NCBI GenBank assembly: GCA_905250115.1
Contig: CAJNOI010000351.1
Coordinates: 1 to 64,000, forward strand
Reading direction: 5' to 3'
From: Adineta steineri
Taxonomy: Eukaryota; Rotifera; Eurotatoria; Adinetida; Adinetidae
DNA length: 64,000 bases
The notes below the pieces were generated by a model. It had not been told where the DNA came from and made no database searches. It worked only from the letters and a program-made list of their open reading frames with translations. The position numbers were made by a program, and so were the translations under genes. Of this stretch, positions 48,119-62,927 are shown piece by piece (within the stretch, counting starts at the first letter, position 1; each line of letters starts with the position of its first letter).

Positions 48119-51100
48119 TCTTTAATATAAAAAATAATATAAAGATTATATAGCAGTAACTATTAAAACGAATCATGATGAAGTGAGAAAAAACAATATA
48201 TGATGGTGAACAGTCGAATTGGTTACTTATATATTGTGTATAAATATTGACACTTCTTCATTATATATTAATCTTTTTTCCAAATTTAAAAAAAAAGTAA
48301 AACATTGTTTTTTTGTGAAAATCAAATAGATATGAAGTGAAAGCGTACCCTTTATTATTGATGAAAAGATCGTATCAGATATTTTTCTTGACAAAATAAC
48401 GTACAGAAGAATCTAGCTTTTAATTATTAATCTTCGTATAATTAATAATAAACTTTAATAGTTTCGTTATTTATATACAATAATAAAATCAATTGCATCT
48501 ACAAATTTCTATAGATTAAAAACTGTACAATAGCAACACAAGTTTTTGAATTAAATATTAAGTTCATTAATGACAAAAGGAACAATTTTTCCTAGATTTA
48601 TGTTAATATTAAATATTTTATCAAGAATAGTACTATTTATAATTCAAGATTTACTATTTTTATTCATAAAAATAATCGTTTGAAAGCCTTATACGAATAT
48701 TTTCATATTTCATTTGATATTTATAATACAAATAATCTACTGATATATTGATAAACTGATTGTCTTATATATTCAGATGATTTATTACATATTCAAATAA
48801 ATATTATATTCTCATTCACTATTTCTCATAGTCAAGAAATTTTGATCTAACTATCTCATGTTATGCTTTTCCTTGAATTTTTTTACCAATCATGTCATTT
48901 TGCATGCTCATATGGTGCATAGTAATGTGTTATATTCTTTACATACATATAGAATGACAAATGTTTCTAATTTCAAATAACATCAAAGTAAAAATCGCCT
49001 TCAAATGTGCCAAAGGGGCGTTACCCTAGATTGTATCTTTTATTCATTTTCTCTAAAAATCAAGAAGAGATTATAAGAAAATACCGCTTTGCTAGTTTGT
49101 TTAACGATTAATCATAATGTATCAATACATAATTCATGTTAGTTAGTTAGATTTTATTAACAAAGAACAACATTTATATAAATTTTGTTCATTTTATTTA
49201 AGATATTTTAATTATAAGGCGGCTATCATGAAAATAAGTCTCAGATGATTTTCGTTTGATAGACAAAAATGACAACATATTTTTTTCTTCTTACAAAATG
49301 AGATTAATTTTCGAAATCAATCAGCTCAAAAGAAAAATCATTTCTTTGATAACATATACGATTATCGTCTTCATATGTAATAACTAACGTTACTGTCTGG
49401 GAAAAATAGAAAGTAGAACTAATGAAATTAACTTTAATTCATTCTCTCATCATTGTTTGAAGTATTAATATTTCCGTAACATTTCTTAACTATTTTATCT
49501 GTCTGCTTTCGTTACTCTTTATCTTTGATACATTACAGTATACTAACCTGATGGATCGATAAAGCTTATGATCTGTCGAAATTGACCTTTTGTTAGTGTT
49601 GAATATATATGAACGAAATCAATCCTCGCACATCTATGATATATTATTCAAATTGAACTTCATATATATATATTGTATACATATAAACTGAATGACGTAC
49701 ATACATCTCAATTAGATATATATATATATTTAAAACTATGACCTTTCTTTTGTATTTTACTCAATATTTGATTGAAATTATATTGATCTAAATTTCGATA
49801 TTGTTGTTGATAATCGCTTAAGGGAAACAATATTGTTTTTATTACTATTCTAGTGCAATCAACAAAACACATGTAGAAGTCAAAAATAAGCTATTGTCTT
49901 CGATCATTCAAATATACTTTAGTATTGAAAGGTACTTAAGTAGGTGCCGCCGTCATCATAATCATCGAAAAAATGAACAAAAAACAGAGAAAAGAAGAAA
50001 ATACTTTTGGTGAGAGGAGCGCGTATGCCTTTCAATTGCAACTAATACCACCCACTAGTTGATGTGTTTGATGTCTGACGCTCTCTTCTTTTTTATTCTT
50101 ACTAACGACTGCTGTCGTTCAACCATCTGTTTCATAGAGAAGAGGTTCTTCTTTCGTCATTATTGCATAAGACTAGCAACAAGAAGCAGATGTGTAAAAG
50201 TAAAACTTAGTAAAGCGGAGTTAAGCATGTATTCTAATTGAATAAAATAACATTTCATATCCTGACCTAGTATTAATTGTCTTCTACATGTAATTTTTCT
50301 ATTATAGTCATTCATATTATCGTGTAGTCAAAATTATTACATCAATATCTAATGAAATGTCAAATATGTATTGTTTAGACAATTCTATTATATAGGAAAA
50401 TTTCTTTCTTAGAATTAAAGACAAAGATGAAATAGATCTGTCAATCAAAGAAAACACGCAGGCAATATATCTGTTAAGAGATAAAAATATATCGAGTAAC
50501 CTTGAGATAAAATAAGAGATTAATTGTGAATCTATTCTCTTACCATCTGAGCGAAAGATGATGAGCATTTACAGATGTGTTAGTATTTGTATGTGCATTG
50601 TGGACCATAGAAGATTGAAATAACAAACTGAATATAAATGTGCGCGTGTCATTACTAATAACACATGATTAAGAATGTGAATTCATTTCGCCATACACAT
50701 TCATATATATATATATATATTTGAGTGAATCTTTGTCCTTTTTCTTCTTATATCTCTATCGAAGTTAATGAGAATAAAAAGTACGTTAATGGATGTTAAA
50801 GAATAATGATCAGGTAGTACACATACACTTTTGAATCTATACAACAAGTAGGTAACGTACTTGAGAGGAAGCATTTTTTTTGTCTTGAATGGTATCGTTT
50901 AAAAAAACAAGGTATGTTTAAATCTATAAATTCTATAGTTTCCATTAGTCAACAAATAGAAAATCTTTTTTTTTTTCTCTTCTCGTAAATGAAGATTAAC
51001 GAATATCAAGAAAGGAAAGAATGTGATGTATAAACGTGAAATAACACCTTTATCATTATCTTTTAATATCATCTCTAACACTTTTCTACAATTGTTTTCA

Positions 51101-52060
51101 ATCTTGACAAGAATTTCAACACCTTTATCAATTTTCTATGACTTCATCATCTCTAGTTTTATTCAATTGAACTTTCATATAGTTTCACCACTTAAAGTTC
51201 AATCATTATCATCATTATTTGTCGAATCATAAATAAGACTTCTGTTGAGTATATACATATATATATATATGTGTGTATACATTTATTTTTGCAATAATAA
51301 TAACTCTTTCTAATTGTTGTGTATGCGACGTTTCTTTTTTTTTTTGTTTTTTCTTCAAACGACAATAGAAGAACAATTGAAAAATACAATTGTCATTGTC
51401 TGAACAATATTAGAAAAAAGAAAATCATAGAGTCACCATATCACAAGAGAATATTCTTCAATAAACATTAGATTAGCACAAATGAGTTACATGAACAATT
51501 TTTCTCTTCTTCATGGGAAATATCATAACATAATGACGTGTTAAATATAAATACAGTTTTTTGTCTTTCAATAATTGAATAGGCGTCGTCATCATTATTA
51601 TTTTCTCTGACAATGATTGAAAATCCATTTAGCGCCTGTCTCTGTAATTCATTCATTGTGTCTTGATTCTTTCTTTTTTTTTCTCTTGTTACACATGAGT
51701 TCGTCGTTTGCTCTCGTTCTAGATGATACGTTTTTCAATTAGTATCGCTACTTATACATATACAAATACTACTGTCGGTTGTTTTTGATGAGCAAAGTCG
51801 ATTGAAAAGGTTAATTGTAAGGCAATGAAAAATGACACTCTCTTTTTCCTGTACACAATAAATAATGGATTAGTGTTTCTCTTCTCTGTCTCTCTCTTTC
51901 CTTTCTCTATCGTTCGTTTATTTGCCATTTTGTAACTATTTGTTTCATTTTACCTCATGTGGTGCTAAGGCAAGTTTAACCTTCACTCTCTCATATATGT
52001 ATGTAAGTAAGTAAGTTAATGAGAGGGACTAAGGTAAGAAACAGTCTTCCGTTTAATTTA
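48119..52060. other. Gene-poor AT-rich region
   Basis: Microsatellites (TA)n at about 49672, 49722 and 50702-50721. GGGGCGTTACCCTAG at 49015-49029 resembles part of the hAT MITE at 60938. Two minus-strand segments, about 51656-51555 (MNELQRQALNGFSIIVRENN) and 51140-51042 (IDKGVEILVKIENNCRKVLE), look coding-like and might belong to one gene, but I could not close the splice model. Confidence 0.35.
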
Positions 52061-52064
52061 TTAA

Positions 52065-52092
52065 TATAAAAGCGGATACCGGAGATCATCAG
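52065..52092 (+). promoter_or_regulatory. TATA box plus initiator for the LRR receptor gene
   Basis: TATAAAAG (52065-52072) precedes an arthropod-type initiator TCAGT (52088-52092) at the standard 25-30 bp. A donor-like CAG/GTAAAA follows at 52102, and a TTTTCTAG acceptor sits just before the start codon at 52625. This implies a short non-coding first exon and a 5' UTR intron of about 520 bases. Confidence 0.55.
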
Positions 52093-52135
52093 TAGGTAGT
52101 CAGGTAAAAGAAGACATACGAGAATGTTTCCTAAC

Positions 52136-52151
52136 GTACAACGCGTTGTAC
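52136..52151. promoter_or_regulatory. Perfect 16-bp palindrome GTACAACGCGTTGTAC
   Basis: An exact dyad with ACGCGT at its centre, 45-60 bp downstream of the predicted transcription start, inside the 5' UTR intron. Likely a dimeric factor site; identity unknown. Confidence 0.45.
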
Positions 52152-52624
52152 CGTAAGATGATAAAGAGATGACTTTTTTTTTCTCTTTAGTACATGGATC
52201 ATAGAAAGGTGTTGATGATTTTTTGATTGATAAACTACTTTATCATCGTTAAAATTTTTTCTATTTATCTTTAATCTATTTTCAAAGAATGACATCTTCA
52301 CCTTCTCTTCTATCTTATATTTCCTGTGAAACAATTCACATTAACACTAACATGTAGACTTTATTGAAATTAATATTTGCAGAGATTCTTGATTTATTTG
52401 TAATATGAAAAAATAAGTATCGATCGTTGTCTAATAAGTAAGTATAAAAATCAAATCCCGAAAGAATAATTATCGATTCTTATTTGCTTTCTGTGCTTTA
52501 TTTATTATGTATTTGTGTATATAAAATATGATGCAATCAGCATCAGTCTATTTAAACACTTATACATAGAATAATAACGTAAAAATCTATCGATAAGAAT
52601 ATTTCTTTTTTTGTTTTCTAGATA

Positions 52625-55600
52625 ATGTATTTCAAATTTCTATTCATTACTTTTATTGTTCATTCATCATGTTTAAATCTTCTTGATATATGTCAATCAG
52701 GTATTCGTGATGATGGTATAAATTATGTTCATTGTGCACGAAAATCATTAACAGAAATTCCATATTTTTCATCAAATCGTTTATTTAATTTAGCATTTGA
52801 TGAACTTATTTTATCCGATAATTTAATAACACATATTCATGCAAATGCATTTTCTGGTTTACGTATAAAACGTCTTATTATGTCTGGCAATCATTTAAAA
52901 TCAATCGATAAAGATGCATTTCGTGAATTAGAAAATTATCTTGAAGAAATTATTCTAGAATTTGATTCAACTATTGTTGATAGAATACCACAAGCAATTC
53001 AAACAAATCTAGTAAATATTAAAAGTTTAACATTAATTGGATTAAATTTACGTATATTACCATCAAATGTATTTAATCAAATGAAAAAATTAGAAAAATT
53101 ATATTTAAAATCATGTAATATCCAAACTATTGAAACAAATGCATTTCAAATAATTGAAAATCAATTACGATATTTATATCTTGATAATAATAAATTAAAG
53201 AAAAATATTTTTAATGAAATTAATCGTTTAATTTTACTTGAAAAATTATCTTTATCACATAATTTTATCCAAGAATTTGATATTGAATTATTAAATAAAA
53301 ATTTAAAATATTTAGATTTATCATATAATTATTTAAAAAAATTATTATTAATCAATATGAATAATTTACAAATATTAAATTTACAAAATAATTTATTAAC
53401 ATCAGAACATATTCATGGTTCTATACCAAAACAATTAAAAGAATTAATATTAGATTTCAATTCTATACATACAATCAATAAAAATTTTATACCGAAACAA
53501 AATTCATTAGAAATTTTATCATTACAAAGCAATGAATTTTTATTAAATAATTCAAATATATTTCAATATTTACATAAACTTAAACAACTAAATTTAGCAA
53601 GAAATAATATTCAAACTATACCAAAAGGTAAATATTTTATTATCATTTATCGCCAGAACATCTCAATTAAAGAATAGGAATAGCCTTGTTAGTGTTTATT
53701 GCCGATAAGAGAAATCAGTAATGTATATCACAAAATCAAATTAATTAACAGATCATCTTAATAAAAGAAATGATTTCAATGGCGATGATCTAAGAGAAAA
53801 GTAATACGAAATTCCTCAAAGACATTGGCAGCGGCGATTTCGGCTAAAGTCTATTTTTGAGTTCATTTTTGCTTGAAAAAATCAAAAAAAAATTCTGAAA
53901 GGAGCGACCACTCCCATCGCTCTCTTGAATCCACCACTGGATATTGGAGAATAAATACTCATTAAGTATTTATGACTGATTGGATTCAAATGAAGATATT
54001 GATACTATAGCAAGATATTTCATGTGACATCTCTATAAGCTTTACAATTACAATATGCAATAAAACTTCTATTAAGTACATTATATAAAAGCAAGAAGTT
54101 TCTATTTGTAAAATAAGCTAATCTTATTGAAGAGATTATTTCAGATTCGAAGGATTAAACACGACTGTCTGACTTATTTTAATAGCAGAATCTATATCAA
54201 TAATATTATTGAATTAAAATATAAATCTTTTTTTGTTCTAAAAGAAATTTAATTATCATTTTTTTTTAGGTTTATTTAATTATACTTATTCACTTGAAAG
54301 TTTGAATATGGATCGTAATCCATTACTTCCATTATCAATTGATACATTTTCTGGTATAGAAAATTCTCTAGTTAATATAAGTTTTCAATCATGTACATTA
54401 ACATCACAATCTTTAATTGCTTTTACACGTCTGAAAAATCTTGAACGTTTAAAACTTCAATCAAATTTATTAACAAAAATTCTTCCAGAAAATCTTTTTT
54501 CTTCAATGTTAAAATTAATTGTTATTGATTTACAACGTAATCAAATAACACAAATTCCATCCAAATTCCCATCATCATTACGTGAATTAGAATTAGGTAA
54601 TAATCAGTTAACAAATGTACCATTTAATAATCAAACATTTCAACAATTATCTCAACTTATTACACTTGATCTTAGTTCAAATCCACTACAATGTGATTGT
54701 CATATAAAATCTTTATATTATTGGTTATTAACACATTTTCAATCTGAACTTGTACCATATGTTCAATGGATATGTACAAAACCAAAAAATCTTTTTGGAA
54801 AACAATTAGGTTCTTTATTAGATCATCAATTAATTTGCAATGAAAAACAGTAAATAGACAAAAAAATATATACAGTAAGGTGCAAAAATCTTTGATTTAC
54901 ATACATAAGTCAATATTTGTAAGATAAAAATAATCTTAAATACTGAAGTAGTTTCTACAAGTGTCGAGAAGCAAAAATCATCTGACATAATTAATGTTTT
55001 TAAATCACTAAGTTCAAAGATTTTTGCACTTGATTGTATAGAAATTTTCTTTTTTCGAGATATAAAGATCTATATATTATTTTTTCTAGAATATCATCAT
55101 TTCATGTATGGTTAAAAGATTCTGAAACTGCTGTACTTGAATGGTCATTTGTATCTTTATCAACACCATTAAAATTAATTGTTAATGAAAATAATGAACA
55201 TTTACCAATACTTAATTTAAATAATACGCAAAATTATTTTCTTTTAGAAAAATTAAAACCCTCAACAAATTATACATTATGTTTACAAACATATGAACAT
55301 TATTTATGTCGAAATTTAACAACAAAAACTCAACATATAATTTCATTAACATCAGTAACATCATCATCATCAGTTACGATTAATATTGAATATATAGTTA
55401 TTGCAATATCATTTGGTATTTGTCTTATCATATTAATTCTTTTTATCATAGTTTTATTTTTGATAAAACAACGTGTAAAATATCCACATTCATCTAAAAT
55501 AACAACAATTGAATCTTATTATCAAACAAATGGATCTGATACAACACAAACTGCTATTTGTAATAATTCAATAGAAGAAAATTCAATAAATAGTCTGAAT

Positions 55601-55720
55601 TATCGACAATCAACACCAATATTTTGTTATTGTCATTTACCATCTACGTATTATCATGATCAACAACCCTATCATCTATATCATGAAATTCCATATAATA
55701 AGCCTCCTACTATTATTTGA
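52625..55720 (+). CDS. LRR-FN3 single-pass membrane receptor, 3 exons
   Basis: Exons 52625-53627, 54270-54849 and 55090-55720 close in phase to 737 aa. Signal peptide about 1-16, then a Cys-containing LRR N-cap (CQSGIRDDGINYVHC), roughly fifteen to eighteen LRRs of the LxxLxLxxNxL type, and a Cys-rich LRR C-cap (CDCHIKSLYYWLL with later Cys). A fibronectin III-like domain (about 530-610) follows, then a membrane helix (about 630-653), and a 85-aa cytosolic tail rich in Ser, Thr, Tyr and Pro. The domain order resembles LRIT/vasorin-type neuronal adhesion proteins. The two introns each hold a MITE. No TIR or kinase domain, so it is an adhesion or co-receptor rather than a Toll receptor. Confidence 0.88.
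53821..53947. mobile_element. hAT-type MITE with 8-bp target duplication
   Basis: Element 53829-53939 (111 bp): left end CAGCGGCGATTTC, right end reverse complement CAGTGGTGGATTC. It is flanked by GACATTGG (53821-53828) and GATATTGG (53940-53947), an 8-bp target duplication with one change. The CAGxGGxG terminus and 8-bp duplication define hAT. It lies in intron 1 of the LRR gene. Confidence 0.8.
54871..55038. mobile_element. Tc1/mariner-type MITE with TA target site
   Basis: TA, then CAGTAAGGTGCAAAAATCTT; the other end reversed reads TA, then CAATCAAGTGCAAAAATCTT. The terminal repeats extend 23 bp with three mismatches; the element is 54873-55036 (164 bp). TA duplication and this terminus are typical of Tc1/mariner. 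It lies in intron 2 of the LRR gene. Confidence 0.85.
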
Positions 55721-56747
55721 TTTTATTCAGAACAGTTCTTTGTTTTGTTTTTGTTTTATTACTAGTCAGATATTTTTTTTCGTGAATGTTATTAACTAAT
55801 GTATGTATAGAATCATTTGTAATAAAAAAAAAAGATTTGATTAGAAGAATATATACATTTGAATCTAATATCTATCACATGTGTATGTGTGATTAATGGT
55901 ATTTCATACGAAAATCAATGAACTATTGATTATTTTTGTTGTTTAATATAAATATTTTATATTTATGATAGTCATAAGACTTCTTTCATAGTTAATCACT
56001 ATAAAATTAATAGCAAAACATTCATTGGAATATGAAAGTCGATTACTACCTTGTTCTATTGAAAGATCATTATTTATTATTTAATTTGTACTATAATTTG
56101 AAAACTATTTGACCTCAGAATATTCAGATGAATTAAAGTGTATTCTTCATTCAGTTAGAATGAAAAAACGATATTTATAAATAAAACTAACATAAATACA
56201 ATTCATATACTATAACTTGAAGAAATTTACTATTGATAAAAATATTAATGAATAATTACAAATATCAGAAAAAAACATGGTTTTTACTTACAATAGAGAC
56301 ATTTGAATTGTTGAGCGTGGTGTGGGTGAGCGGTGGTCTCTTCTCCTCGTACAAGCACATCCACACCCGCTCCCATACTCTTTATCAAGAAAAATCACCG
56401 TCATCGATTGATCAAACAATAAACTTGACTGAACCAGCAAAAACTTGTATGTATTTGGCTTCTTGTTTTTTTAAATCAAAATAGTCAAGTGTCATTCAAT
56501 TATTTTCGCTGAAATATCTCATTAAACTTCATCATTACACAATAAATTACCTATTCAAGATAAATTTGAGCTATTTGTTTGGATTTTTCCTCCTATCGTA
56601 TTACCTGAAATAGACACATGTTTCTTCTTCCTTTTTTTTCTATTCGACGCAGTCGACGGATAACGTCATTATATTGTTTTTATACGATCAACACCATATA
56701 AATACATATGTCTATCTCTTGATGTTTTTATCTTAGCAAAATCAGCT
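55721..56747. other. Spacer between LRR receptor and kinase genes
   Basis: Holds a GT/CA hairpin (56313-56378). TATAAATA near 56697-56704 is a possible TATA box for the kinase gene, though a TATCTTAG acceptor shortly before its ATG may mean the promoter is further upstream. Confidence 0.45.
56313..56378. repeat. GT/CA hairpin repeat (copy 15)
   Basis: GAGCGTGGTGTGGGTGAGCG faces CACATCCACACCCGCTCCCAT. Confidence 0.65.
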
Positions 56748-59218
<2,471 letters not shown>

Positions 59219-60000
59219 AATAAACTAATCAATAATATAAATTTGCAGCTAATCCAGAAATATTGATATTATTCTTTTTTTTTCCAAATCCAAGTTTTCA
59301 TAATATATTCTTTTTGCAAATTTGATGTATTTTCTCTTACCGCTATCGTACACCTGAGTTAATTTTTTTATGTATAGTTCAATGGAAAAGCTCACACTAA
59401 TAAAATGTTTTTCATCTTTGTGTTAAATATCAAAAGGTTTTGTAACAATCTACAATAAAAAAAACGTCGAAATAATACAAACTGAATTATTTGTAGGATA
59501 AATATAAAATACTTATAAGTAAAACTGACAAAAATAAAATTCATATATTATAACTTGGAGAAGTTTATTATTGATAAAAATACTAATAAACCTTTATATA
59601 TATGAGAAAAAGTCATGACTTGTAATAATTTTAATTACTGAAAATGTTAGCTTGACAAAAATCACGAGTAAGTATATATTTCAATCAAACGTTTTTAGTT
59701 CTACTTCCTTTCAACTATCAGAATTAAAGTTATGCAGTACATTTTTTTTTATAATTGAATGACATGAATATATTTTTACTTTTTCCTCGAAACGGAAGTC
59801 TACTATTGCATTTTTTTCTAGGTCCAGATTCTTCAACAATGAAAAAAATATTTAATTTTAGAAATTCCAGAACTTTCTACAACTTCTAAAATATTATTAT
59901 TCATACATGAAAGTGAATTATCTTCTTTGGCTATAGCATTATACTTTTAATGACAGAAAATATATTTATTGTTGAAAAAAGAACGAGTTTCAACGCATAT
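59219..60000. other. Convergent intergenic spacer
   Basis: 3' ends of the kinase (+) and ankyrin (-) genes face each other across 780 bp of AT-rich DNA. AATAAA-like signals occur near 59400 and 59452. Nothing else seen. Confidence 0.45.
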
Positions 60001-62927
60001 CTACAACAAAGTACAAGCTTGTGATTTAGTATTTTGATTATTTTTTGGTTGTTGAATAGGTTCTTGTCGTGGTGTTTTTAATCTTTTCGATTGTTGTCTT
60101 GCTATAACTGGTGGCGATTGACTATGAGCTGTTTCTGTTGACGATAAATGTCGTTTAAAAATACTTTTTAATTCATTATCATCTTCTAAATCATTAATCA
60201 TACCAATAATATCAAAACATTCAAGTTCTTCAGCTCGTGTACGAAATGAAACACATCGAGAATTATTATTATTTATAGACTTTGATATATACATTCGACC
60301 ATTTAATGGTAAACCTAAATCAATAAAATATTGAATTGATGGTATTGATTGATGTTCAAGTGCAAGAAATAATAATGGCGTATATCGTTGACCTTTAACC
60401 CAATCATTAATATATGAATTTGGATTAAAATCTTCAAGATAAAATCCCATTGTATTCATATTCTTATTTATTAATATAAGATCATTTATAGAATTTTCTT
60501 CAATAGATTTTTTTATTGGAAAATAAAATGATAATTTTAAATAATCACTTATACCAGACAGGTGATTTTCAATTTGATTTTTCGGAAAACCTTGTGCATG
60601 AAATTCTTCACAACATAAATCTGAATTTGTTTTATAATTATTTGGAAATAAATTTAAACAATCAAGTTTCTAATGAAAAAAAAATTCGAATAGAAATTTT
60701 CACAAAAAAAAATGGTAATAATTACTATTTTTGCCTTGGCTTGTTGAAGAATTTGAATTGCTGTTTCATCATTCATTATACATGCATAATGTAATGGCGT
60801 ACGATTAAGATTATCTTTTGTATCAATAACATTATGATAATGTTCACATATAAAACTAGAAAGATTTAAGAAAATGTTTTTTATTTCAGTATGTTAAGTA
60901 GAGAGGGAAGAGGCAGGGGACGTAAGTCAGGTGTCAGAGCAGAGGGGCGTAACCCTAGTTTTTCTATTTCAATGGTCAAAAAAAGTGAACTTTCTAGAAG
61001 CAGGGGGGGGGACATAAACCCCTTTTTTCCTATTAGTTTTCGGAAGCAGAAGGGGTGCCGCGCTCCCCCCCCCCCCTATTTACGCCACTGGGGAGAGGGA
61101 CGTTTGCCTCCCTCTGTCGAGGGTAAAACACTGTTTTATTTTACCTTAAAATTTGTCGTCGACGATAAAGTACAGCTAAATGTGCACATGTTCTTCCTGA
61201 CCAATCTTTAGCAAAATAAATATTTGATTTCGTTTTGAAAATATTTTTTATCTGTTCTAAATTATCATCTGCAATAGCTTCTACTAAATCATACATAAGA
61301 ACGATTAAACCTTGTCGAATTTTTAATGAACGTAATAAATCAATTAAAAATTTTGTTAATTCCATATTTTCGTCATTAAAAAATAATAATAAATGATAAC
61401 CAAAACCGTTCAATACAAAACGTTCAAGAACAAGATTGTCTTTCATTTGTTCTTCAAGTACATTTTGAATTGCATCATAAAATATACGTAATTTATTATA
61501 TAATATTGTTGATGTTAATTCAATTTCATCAACAATTGTTCGTCCTTGTTCATTACGTTCTGTAAGTAATAATGGTTGATTATAAAGTATATTTGTAAAT
61601 GTATTTAAATATTCTTTATTTTCATTCTGTTCATATAAATGAATAAGATGAAATAGAAATGTATCACCTTTCAATGATTTTATATTTAAATTTGCTTTTG
61701 ATAAAATATATTTTTGATTATCATCAGTGATATATTTTTCAAACATATGAAAATAAAACGGTAAACCATTTGTACATATTATATTAACATCAATTTTAGA
61801 TTTTAATATTGAGGAATTAAATATAAGTTCAAATGGTTCTGAAGATTTTGTATCAAGACAAAATTCAAGTAAAGGTTTTGAACATGTACGATTTATTGTT
61901 CGTGCCCATGTAAATGTATGAAGAGAATCGGATTGATTTATTTTTATAAATTGACCTTCGTATTGATGAATAAGAGTTGCTCGATCCCAATCACATGCAA
62001 GTATTGAATGAATAAATTCAATAGTTACTTGATAATCAGCAAGAATACGAATTATTTGGGTACATTTGGTATCACGAGCTTTATCCAAAAGTGTTTTATT
62101 ACTATTGTGTTTACAATCAATTTTGATAAAACCTATATATAAATTATAAAATTATCATGTGTATACTCTAAGAATAACAACAATATCAAATTTTCGTTAT
62201 AGAGTCTTGTCACTTTGCGAAAATTCTTTAATCCTAGATCTCTCCTGAATCATTTCGAAAACAAATATGAACTAGCAGGTGTTCTTTATCTGAAACTTTG
62301 AAATATTTAATTTTATACCTTTAACTAATCGTTCCGTTTCTTCAATATTACATGTTTCAACTGCTGTCCAAATTCCATCTTCATACCCATCATATAAAGC
62401 GACTAATTGTGGATTCTCTTCAAGATAAGCAGAGGGTGTTTTCCCTTCCTTATTTGCAATACGTTGATCAACACCAATTCGAAATAAAGCCTGAAACAAT
62501 ATATTAAATAAATAATAGATTATCTCATTCATATAATTATACCTGAATAAGATCAAATCCAGTATCATGAAATCCACGAATTAAAGCTTCATGTAATGGT
62601 GTATTACCTTTTTCATCGACAACATTTGGATCTGCACCAGCGTTACTCAACGCATAAATCATTCGATAAGAAATACTACAATATATATAATACATAAAAT
62701 AATTATCTTAGAAAAACTATTTCATCTTACTTTTCTTGTTCATCAGAATTCCGACAAATAACATGAAAATATGAGCCTTCTATTGGATGACATAATGCAG
62801 CTAAATCTGGTTCTGCATGAAGTATTGAATTTAATTCTTGTAATATATTATTTGTATAGATTGATTGTTTAGTAAGTAATTGATAGAGATGGTTGTCATA
62901 AAATTTATGATCACTTTTACGTATCAT
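60001..62927 (-). CDS. Ankyrin-repeat protein with C-terminal CTLL prenylation-type motif, 6 exons
   Basis: Transcript order: 62927-62731, 62675-62543, 62490-62319, 62132-61145, 60855-60726, 60669-60001; all junctions in phase, 762 aa. Ankyrin units are clear in exon 2 (NAGADPNVVDEKGNTPLHEA), exon 3 (GVDQRIANKEGKTP), exon 4 end (WSGRTCAHLAVLYRRR) and exon 5 (DNLNRTPLHYACIMND), with a long less regular helical middle of about 300 aa between. The tail is polar and basic (RQQSKRLKTPRQEPIQQP) and ends CTLL, a CaaX box of the geranylgeranyl type, suggesting membrane attachment. No signal peptide. Probably a cytosolic scaffold; partner unknown. Intron 5 is inflated by a hAT MITE. Confidence 0.85.
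60906..61098. mobile_element. hAT-type MITE, GC-rich, with 8-bp target duplication
   Basis: Element 60914-61090 (177 bp): left end CAGGGGACGTAAGTCAGG, right end reversed CAGTGGCGTAAATAGG. Flanks GGAAGAGG (60906-60913) and GGGAGAGG (61091-61098) agree at 7 of 8 bases. The interior holds G and C runs and two related blocks (GGGGCGTAACCCTAG and GGGACATAAACCCC, each followed by a GAAGCAG). It sits in intron 5 of the ankyrin gene and is by far the most GC-rich patch in the window. Confidence 0.72.

Noticed and set aside
4942..49884. TGTAGAAGTCA occurring at about 4942, 27780 and 49872
   Set aside because: The 11-mer is shared but flanks are not, so I could not define a repeat unit.
50458..50470. 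GCAGGCAATATA near 50458 as a third copy of the 45968 repeat arm
   Set aside because: Similarity ends after about a dozen bases; the rest of the arm is absent.
54850..55089. Stop codon TAA immediately after the LRR C-cap as the end of the receptor
   Set aside because: The TAA lies inside a GTAAAT donor; splicing to 55090 restores an FN3 domain and membrane helix in phase, so the gene continues.
61141..61211. Plus-strand frame from 60891 across the GC-rich patch
   Set aside because: It translates the hAT MITE and then the antisense of ankyrin exon 4; no codon structure of its own.
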